Assembly: GCA_019454045.1 (NCBI GenBank)
Contig: SKCR01006514.1
Span: forward strand, 186,001-250,000
DNA: 64,000 nt
DNA from: Zanthoxylum bungeanum
Taxonomy: Eukaryota; Streptophyta; Magnoliopsida; Sapindales; Rutaceae
Direction of reading: 5' to 3'
Positions 56,590-64,000 of this stretch are shown here, piece after piece. Both the position numbers and the translations under genes were made by a program. A model generated the notes under the pieces. That model searched no databases, was not told where the DNA came from, and saw nothing but the letters and a program-made list of their open reading frames with translations. Within the stretch, counting starts at the first letter, position 1. The number at the start of each line of letters is the position of its first letter.

Positions 56590-57427
56590 AAAGTCAACTA
56601 CTTTGACTATCACAATCTCCATGGCTAATAAATTTGGCACCAATAAGTAGTCTATATAGCTGCTGCTGCTTGTGTTTCAAGTACTTTATAACTTTGAATT
56701 AGCTATAGCTTGTATTTGTATTAATGTATTTCCCTTTTATTAATGAAAGTAGCTTTATATACTTTTATGTGATCTCACTTTCTATACAATCTTAAATAAT
56801 TTGGAGATTCTGTTTCTTGAATCTTTAAGTGTTATCTTGCACTCTTCTGCTCCAATTCATGAACTGTAAAATGAATATGAAAGTATTACTAGAAACCACC
56901 ATTAGCAACTTTGTCATCTTTTATCTGCCATGTTTAACCGCAATATCGTTCGAATCTTGGAACCAGCCTCTCTCAGTTTGTAGGAATAAGACTACGTACA
57001 TCTGCCCTTCCCAAATCTCGTAATAACGAGAGCCTTAGTGGATTGGGCTGTCCTTTTATTATGATAAAATTCTATAGGAACAATCTTTTGAAATCAAACC
57101 AAAAAGTTACTTGGTGGGGGGACCTTAGCCCAGAAAATAGAGTTACTGCTGAGAAAGAATTTTGAGGTCCTCAACAAAAAATCCCATAGGATTCCTCCAT
57201 ATGCAAAGAAGTTTAAGAAGAAAATTCTCAACATTTCTAGTATGTGTGCTCTGCTGCTATATAAGATTCTTCCAATTTTATCTTAGATAAAGAAAGGTAT
57301 TAAATGCTTTGCCTTTTTCTATTTATTTTAGCTTGAAGATTCTTTCACTTTTCCCTTGGATAAAGAAAGGTATTAAATTCTTTGCCTTTCTCTCTTTATT
57401 TTAGCTTTTACTTTTTCTCTTTTTTTT
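56590..57427. other. Intergenic 3' of glutaredoxin
   Basis: 3' UTR followed by non-coding sequence. About 56960-57045 (ACTACGTACATCTGCCCTTCC then CTTAGTGGATTGGGCTGTCC) looks like a fragment of a TS-type SINE. Confidence 0.45.
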
Positions 57428-57570
57428 TTTCCTACCACCAGGGGCAAGTAAAATCATTGATTATCTCATACTCTTACAAGAAATACACTCCTTGAATTCG
57501 AACCCAGAACCTGAAAATCAGATCTTGAGTCATACATCACCAAACCACGTCTCTTGGATATAGTGACAGG
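57428..57570 (-). mobile_element. tRNA-derived SINE fragment, minus strand
   Basis: Reverse-complement pieces: T run, ACTCTTACAAGAAATACACTC, GAATTCGAACCC (B box) and CACCAAACCACGTC. Shorter than the full copies and without a TSD. Confidence 0.7.
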
Positions 57571-57814
57571 AACCTTTGTTCAAATCAAGCTTCATATTAC
57601 AGAAAATTACCAAAGAAAATCAGCATATCAAACCAAACAAATCAGAACAGAAGTCTTTTTTGATTAAATGAGGTTGGTTACATAAATCATTTGATATCAT
57701 TGTACTAAATCATTATCTTATTAAATTCAGTAAAATATATATTTCTTTTTATGGTTTCTATTCATATCAATTTAGGTCTTCTCCGATCTCTTTTGACGTA
57801 TGACATCATTAATT

Positions 57815-58060
57815 ACTTTCATTTTCTTATCGGGACACTTAAAAATCCATGTTATATACGTCTGGACCATCTCAATCATTTTTCTCTCGTCTTTTCCGCA
57901 ATCGATATTACACTCATTTTCTTTCGAAAATCTGTATTTCTAACTCTATCTCTCATATTCCGTCCATATATCCATTAAAATATTCTCCATATCAGCTACC
58001 CTCATTTTCTAGACGTATCAATGCTTTATTAGCCAGCATTCCATCACATAGCTTAGGATA
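57815..58060 (-). pseudogene. LINE (L1-type) reverse-transcriptase C-terminal fragment
   Basis: Translated on the minus strand, the stretch contains KMRVADMENIL and then RDRVRNTDFRKKMSV ISIAEKTRE, followed after a stop by LRW. It follows the pattern of the plant LINE region usually reading MRMLRWMCG...RIRNE.IREK.GV..IEDKMRE..LRWFGH. Several stops and substitutions show it is dead. Plus-strand open frames over it (57751-57978, 57849-58139) are shadows. Confidence 0.7.
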
Positions 58061-58139
58061 TTTGTGTATCCTCATGCATCCATTATACACAGGCACTGAA
58101 ATGGAGGTAATAGTCCCCTCCACTATGCATGATCTATGA

Positions 58140-59372
58140 AGGAATTAAATGAAGTATCTTTCTGATTGAACTGACATGATAGGCCTATCTGAGATACCAT
58201 ATGTTTTTATCAGTGCCCATGGAAATCAATAAAGGAAAATTATACACAAAGACATCAGATTCCAGGACTTGGTGGAGTACTGACTTGGGGTAAGAATCCT
58301 ACATCACTCAAACTTATCTGCTTGAAATAATCAAAGCTTAGCCTTTCATAAGCATTTGCAAGAGGAAAACAAGTGATTTAACACCTCTTTGTATTAATCT
58401 ATCGCGAGTTATACGAAGTTTAGGTATCCAACTCAAATCCATATTGAGGGCTAACTCGAATCTATCATACTTATAAGTCTTAGCGACTCGCTCTCATTTA
58501 ATAGCCAGTGCGGGACATAACTCAACACATCGCATCTTTTTACCCCGGTGGGTTACAGCCATCATGCATATCACTAACTTATATTCTCTATTTTGCTTTA
58601 CAGTAATGATAGGTTCAAGTTGGGACCAGGACCAGAAACACAATTGACAGTACAGCCAATTTATTGGTTAAAATTTTTGACATTTCGGCTGTTGCTTCTT
58701 TGGTACCAAACACTCATTTGAAGTTTGAACATGGTGGGATTATTGATAGTTAATTTTAGAAATCAAATTGAAAGGCTGTGGATTTTTTTGATTTATTATC
58801 ATTAAAATTTTGGTTTTACTTTGCTTTTGAAACTTTGACACCTATAACTTTTGACTTGCCATACATATTTAACTATCCATTCATTTATTTTATATTTATT
58901 AATGAATGTGATTTTACATATGGTTCTCCCTTTTGTTTTCACTTAGCTGTACTTTGTTCATTGCAGAGTAACTAACAATTTAATTGCAACCACATTTATA
59001 ATTAATTAATTAATTTATTTCTCGAATTTAGGCTCTGACCCAACTAATATGAGATACGTGGAATCCCGATCGCCTTATAAGGCTAAATATATTATTTTTG
59101 GGTGACCTATAGCGAAGTAACACAATGAAGAAATGATGAAAAATGAATCCAATCAGAGAATAAAATAGAATATAAAATCGTATATTTTCAAATAGTGGGA
59201 GGTATCCATGTCTTTAATCGCGTGTCTGATGAAGAATGAGTCCACGACTCATAGGCAATATCTTGTTTATGGCTTCGAACACCATTATTAAGATCAGTAG
59301 TTTGAATTTCTTTCTCTGTGTTGGTGTGTGATTTAGAAGTTGTAGAAATTAACATAACATACGAAGAGGATA
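58140..59372. other. Intergenic, AT-rich
   Basis: No gene or element ends recognised. Confidence 0.5.
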
Positions 59373-59865
59373 GGGGTGTGCACGATTTCAGATCAAATCG
59401 TAATCCGACCCGAATCGTATCGAACTAAACTAAACTAAACTGTGCGATTTGGAAAAATATTAAAAAAGATTTTGAGTCATTTTGAACCGAATCGTAAAAT
59501 TTGGGTCGGTGCGTGATTTTGATCCAAATCGTAAATTTTGCATTGAACCGCCTAGATCGCCGACCCTTGTTCAAATTATACATTATTTTATATTTTTCTT
59601 CTTCTTTAATCATGGATTTTAAGATATTTAATGATCATATGGTAATATGCAATGTATAAATAAAAATTAGGTATTTTTTCTCTTCAATTATTATCTGAAA
59701 ACACACAAAATTTTCTTTAAAAAATTTCTAATCCATACACATACAAAAATTTCAATTTTCTTTAAAAATTTCAATTTCTAATTTTTCAAACCATCAACCC
59801 GCGCGTTTGAAGGATTAAACGAAAAAATCGACCCACCCAAACCGCACCACAAACACCCATAATAG
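59373..59865. mobile_element. hAT-like MITE 1
   Basis: Begins TAGGGGTGTGCACGATTTC and ends with an inverted counterpart (AAACACCCATA). It contains many AATCGTA and AACCGC-type subterminal words. There is no coding sequence. TSD unclear. Confidence 0.55.
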
Positions 59866-59935
59866 ATGACAAATACAAAATTCTACGGTCAAACAGAGAT
59901 CATATTATAGAATATATTAAAAGGTTACAAGTAGG

Positions 59936-60789
59936 GGTGAACACGATTTCGAGTCAAACCGCGAACCGCACAGGACCAAACCGAACCGCGCGGTTTGAAA
60001 AAATATTAAAAATGATTTCAAACCGCACCGAATCGAACCGCGAATTTCGGATCGGTGCGCGGTTTTGACCCACACCGAACCGCCCAAACCGCAAATTAGA
60101 ATATGAAAGATTTTGTTATAATGGCTAGTACTGTTTCCCTTAAAATTAATAGTACCTAATCTTAACAGGTTAAGAACCGTGACTTAAAACGTTTTCAAAA
60201 CTAAAGACCACAAAAAAAACACCACTATTGTTTTTTTTTTTTTTAATGTGTTTCTTATTTTATCTATATATACACACATACACAACACATGTGTTTTGTG
60301 TTGAAAGATTTTGTTATATTATTGAGAAAGAAAGTGGGAATAAAAAAAAAAAAAAGATATACTATGTTACTTATTATTTGAGAATGAAATATGGTTCCAC
60401 GAATTATTGTATATTTGGTTCCGATAATTTGAACCAACACTTGTTAGATCACTCTTAGTCTCTTACACATATATTTTTATTTATTTTATATTTATATTTG
60501 ATTATATCGAAATAGATATTTTAAGATCATATGACAATATACCATGAATAAATGAAAATTATGTATTTTTTTCTACTTCAATTATAATGTGAAAACACAT
60601 AAAATTTTCTTAAAAGTTTTATAATCCAAACCGCCGACCCGAACCGCCCAAACCGCCAACCCGAACCGCCGCGGTTTTCCTTATCAAATTTGCGGTTTCG
60701 GTTTCTAATTTCCCAAACCGCCAACCCGCGCGATTTAAATGAAAAAACGAAAAAAAACCGACCCGAACCGCACCGCGAACACCCCTAGT
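59936..60789. mobile_element. hAT-like MITE 2
   Basis: Left end TAGGGGTGAACACGATTTCG, right end CGCGAACACCCCTA, with AACCGC/GCGGTT repeats inside both ends (59955-60090 and 60630-60780). The possible 8 bp flanks GTTACAAG and GTTAAGAT are only partly alike. Non-coding interior. The shorter element at 59373 has related ends and probably belongs to the same superfamily. Confidence 0.65.
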
Positions 60790-60959
60790 TAAGATGAAGT
60801 TGAACGTTTTAGTTAAGGGTAATTTGGTCCAATAATCATGTAATTATTAAAAAAATAATTAGTGTACTTTTTATAATTAAGAAAACAAAAATAAAGAAAC
60901 AAAGCAAGCAAGCGAGATCGGGAAAACAAAAACAAAATTTACGAATAACGAATCACCGA

Positions 60960-62576
60960 CACTGTAGCGGAGAAGTGTTTTTTTTTTAAAAAAAAAAAAC
61001 CCTAACACGATTCTCATGGCTTCTTGATCAGGTATTAATTTAATTCTCCTGAGTTAATCGTGTTTCTCAATTCGAAATTTATGTAAAATTCGATTTCCGT
61101 TAGTTTAGATACCTTAAAGACGGTGCGTTTTGTTGCAGGGATTGAGTGAGTGGAGAGTGATCGAATCATATGAAGTGCTTGTTGGATTGGTTTGGCTATT
61201 CAGCGGCTGATTTACATGTGATTTTTTTGCATGTTTACACTCCAAACAAACTTTTTGTCAAATTCACAGAGGTTTGCTTCGATACATTTTGAATCAAGTT
61301 CCTGTATGTTTTTTATTTGCCTTTAGAATTTAGTTTCTGTTTAATTTCTTATTCAATAGCTTTCAAAATATTAAAGATTGATATCTTTTAATTTTTTCGG
61401 CTATTTACTTGCGGAAGATTAGGAACAAGCAGTCTGTTTGATCATTTAGCTCACAAGATAATTGAAGTTAGAATTTTCATTTCTAGTTTCGTTATTACTA
61501 TTGCGTTGGGAAGTACTTTTGAATGAAAATGTTTTTTGTTTAGATTAATTGATTGTGCTATGTGGAAGAGCACTTATCAAGTACTTCTGTAAATCCCCAA
61601 GGGGTTTGGCTTGGTGGCAAAGGGCCTAGGTTAGGTCCTGGGTTTGAGTTCAATGGTGCATTTCTTGTAAGAGCTTGGGGCAGCTGGGGATTTTACCTGC
61701 CCCGCTTTAGCCCGGGTCGGGTGGTTTGGCTGCGGGGTTTCCAATATTTCCAAAAAAAGAAAGTACTTTCGTAAAAAGGTGGCATTTCCAGTGCTTTCTT
61801 ATCTTGTGATCATTTTTTACAAGAAGAGCGTCTCTTGAAAACACTAATTTTTTTTCCTTCACTAAAAAGTACTTTTGTTTATTTAGTCAAACTCTACAGA
61901 ATTAATGCAAAAGTTATTTTAACAAGTTTGAAGTAGCTTTAGTGACATCAAAAGCGCTCTCAATGCTCTATGAAAGTGATAATTAAAAATATTTTATGAT
62001 ATATTTAAGATATCCGATTTTTATACTCTGTCCATTTATTTACAGGGTTATGTTTGAAAATCAAAGATAGAGAGAAAGACAAAAATAAGAGAAAACAATG
62101 TTGTTTTTCCTCCCATTGTTGAGAGATTTAGAGGTTTCATGAGAGAGAGAATATTATTATATTCTTCTCCTCATCCTCTCTTCTCTCAGTGAGAAATAAA
62201 ATTTAAAATTTCTTTCCTCTTCAACTCTCGTCTCTTCATTCCTCCAGATTTAAACATAGCAAAGTTAGCTTCTTCAAATGTTTGCATATAGGGAGCATTT
62301 ACTAGCAAGTTGAGTTGGTTCTCCACATTTTCTTTGAACACAAGCTCTACAAAGTGCAAGGGTTCTTTTTTCCCCTTCATTATTATTATTTTTTTTTTCA
62401 TTTTTCCCCTCCTTTATAGGAAGCTGAACAGGTAGCAATGCACAAAATCTGGCTTTAAGTTGTATCTCTGTGTTCTTAGCAGGTAAGTAGGGTGAGACTA
62501 AATTCTGGGACCAGGACTGAAGCCATTGATTTGGTATCACATTGGATCTGCAAGCTGGGAAAAGTATAAGGGCACT
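60960..62576 (+). other. 5' UTR and upstream region of the MUB gene
   Basis: A likely non-coding first exon ends near 61030 (TTCTTGATCAG followed by GTATTAATTT), and an acceptor TTGTTGCAG precedes GGATTGAGTGAG at 61139. A SINE lies at 61595-61760 within this intronic or UTR stretch. Exon limits are inferred from splice-site appearance only. Confidence 0.4.
61595..61760 (+). mobile_element. tRNA-derived SINE upstream of MUB gene
   Basis: Starts CCCCAAGGGGTTTGGCTTGG, with a weakened B box (GGTTTGAGTTC) and GCATTTCTTGTAAGAGCTTG. Flanked by an imperfect repeat: AAGTACTTCTGTAAA before and AAGTACTTTCGTAAA after. Confidence 0.82.
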
Positions 62577-64000
62577 ATGGCTGAAGGAGAGGAGCGTGTT
62601 GAGCTTCAATTTCGCATATATGATGGAACAGATATCGCTCATAGTTCATATGCCTCGTCTACCACTGTTGCAACTCTTAAGCAGAAGCTGGTTGCGGAGT
62701 GGCCCCAAGGTTATTAATCTATCCACTGGTTGCATGACACTGCATTTTTTCACTGTTAAATTTCAGTGTTCAGACTCATTGAATTTTTTTTTTCAATTCA
62801 CTTATCTGAGAACTATATGAGCTGAATGTAGCTCAGAATCATTTCTACGTGTTCTGGTCTTTCTTTGTGCACCTCTTCCTTTTTTCCGTTACCCTCTTTC
62901 TGATTGATGATGAATATTTGATAGAAATGAGATGACGGATAAACTTGGAGGCAAGCTTAATAGTATTGTGAGAAACTAAAGAGACTTTTCTTCAATACCA
63001 ATTGAAGGTAGTAATGATTGGGGTGATTTGAGAGTTTAAAGTGTAGATTTTTTTTTAAAAAAAAAAAAAAAAGGATTTATGGTATTACAATAAAGTTGGA
63101 ATTGGTTTTCAGGCCAAAATGTAAAAATGAAATAAACTTATATGTGTTGCTTTAAAGCTGTGAACTGAAATCCAAAATGTAGTAGTAGAAGAGATATAAA
63201 GATCTATACATCAGCTTGAATTTCCTTGGCAGCGCATTTTTGGGTTGATTGCATCATAAAACCACAAAAGCATAATTGCTGAAAGTTTTATAAATGTAAA
63301 CTTCTATAATTCCTAGTATTCGAGAATATCCTAATCAATAGTATAATGTTCAACCAATATTTAATGCTTTTAATGACCCAATTAATAAGCCCTATCGTTG
63401 GAATACCCAACTCATAAAATTTTAAATCGTAATATAATCAAATTAATAGCTTAATAGGTACATATAATCAGGATTCAACATTAGCTACAACAACACTATT
63501 GATGATACCAAGCACCTCTTCAATCAGACCTGCAGAATTGAGGTTTAGACATCAGAACCAACATGGCTTGTATAAGCCTTTGAGATCTTCATTTTAATCA
63601 TGGGGCCCTTTTTACTAGATCTGAAACAATGGAGCCTGCCATACTTTTCTTTTTTGTCTTGTCTCTTTCATCACTGTTGCTCCTCTCCAAACTGCATTAG
63701 CCTCATATTGTGTGTGCTTGTATTTTGTCTCTGTATGATCTTTGTTATCAGATTGAAAGATTTGTCTTACATTCAAATCAAACACAAAATTGGTTACTAT
63801 GAGCCGATTTTCAAACTTTGCATATACAGGTAAAACAATCACACCCAAGTCAGTAAATGATGTAAAACTCATACATGCTGGTAAAATTTTGGAGAATAAC
63901 AAGACACTTGCCGATTCAAGAATAACTGTTGGTGACCTTCCAAGTGGTGTTAGTACCATGCATGTTGTCATACAGCCTCCTGTTGCTAAAAAGAAGACAG
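62577..64000 (+). CDS. Membrane-anchored ubiquitin-fold protein (MUB), partial
   Basis: Coding exon 1 (62577-62709) and exon 2 (63830 to the window end) join through a GT-AG intron into 101 readable codons. The N-terminus MAEGEERVELQFRIYDGTDI is the first strand of the ubiquitin-like fold; VATLKQKLVAEWPQGK, VKLIHAGKILENNKTL and STMHVVIQPP follow the MUB pattern. MUBs are about 115-120 residues and end in a CaaX or similar box that is prenylated or palmitoylated, tethering them to the plasma membrane, where they recruit group VI E2 enzymes. That C-terminus lies beyond the window. The start is the first ATG and matches the usual MUB N-terminus. The symbol within the MUB set cannot be decided. 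Confidence 0.92.

Noticed and set aside
57751..58139. Plus-strand frames of 75 and 96 residues
   Set aside because: They are antisense to a LINE reverse-transcriptase remnant.

Overview
This is plant nuclear DNA, from a eudicot by the look of its genes. Genes carry GT-AG introns, intergenic DNA is AT-rich, and the plant-specific NPH3, CC-type glutaredoxin and membrane-anchored ubiquitin-fold (MUB) families are present. LTR retrotransposons, hAT-type elements and tRNA-derived SINEs fill most of the rest. Host genes take up a small fraction of the window. I do not assign a species.

Layout. 1-3.8 kb: intergenic, with two SINEs. 3.8-8.8 kb: an LTR remnant, then minus-strand element A, a non-autonomous LTR element whose interior is mostly GC-rich minisatellite. 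8.94-14.05 kb: a young gag-only LTR element with near-identical 1.1 kb LTRs. 14.9-18.2 kb: a four-exon NPH3/BTB gene. 18.66 kb: tRNA-Arg(ACG). 18.9-19.9 kb: a two-exon small-protein gene. 22.27-27.68 kb: a complete but mutated minus-strand Ty1/copia element, itself inside an older element with inverted repeats. 28.3 kb: a decayed glutaredoxin. 28.8-36.4 kb: SINEs, a 334 bp tandem duplication and a GRXS1-like glutaredoxin. 36.4-52.5 kb: a three-level nest (LTR element B, with a hAT transposon in its LTR, with LTR element C in the hAT transposase). 54.1 and 56.3 kb: two further glutaredoxins in tandem. 57.8 kb: a LINE fragment. 59.4-60.8 kb: two hAT-like MITEs. 62.6-64 kb: the first two coding exons of a MUB gene, running off the window.

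The host genes do not form a pathway. The glutaredoxins (one pseudogene, three intact) are a dispersed local cluster; the family acts in the nucleus with TGA bZIP factors. NPH3 proteins act at the plasma membrane with phototropins or in auxin-related signalling, and MUB proteins are prenylated ubiquitin-fold docking proteins.

The most unusual material is in elements A, B and C. All keep LTRs, a primer-binding site and a polypurine tract, but pol is replaced by tandem arrays whose unit carries a self-complementary core: CTCGG...CCGAG in A and B, GGGGA..TCCCC plus AGTCGACT in C. Element B is also flanked by a roughly 400 bp direct duplication that looks like a giant target-site duplication. No computation was run; boundaries come from reading the sequence.
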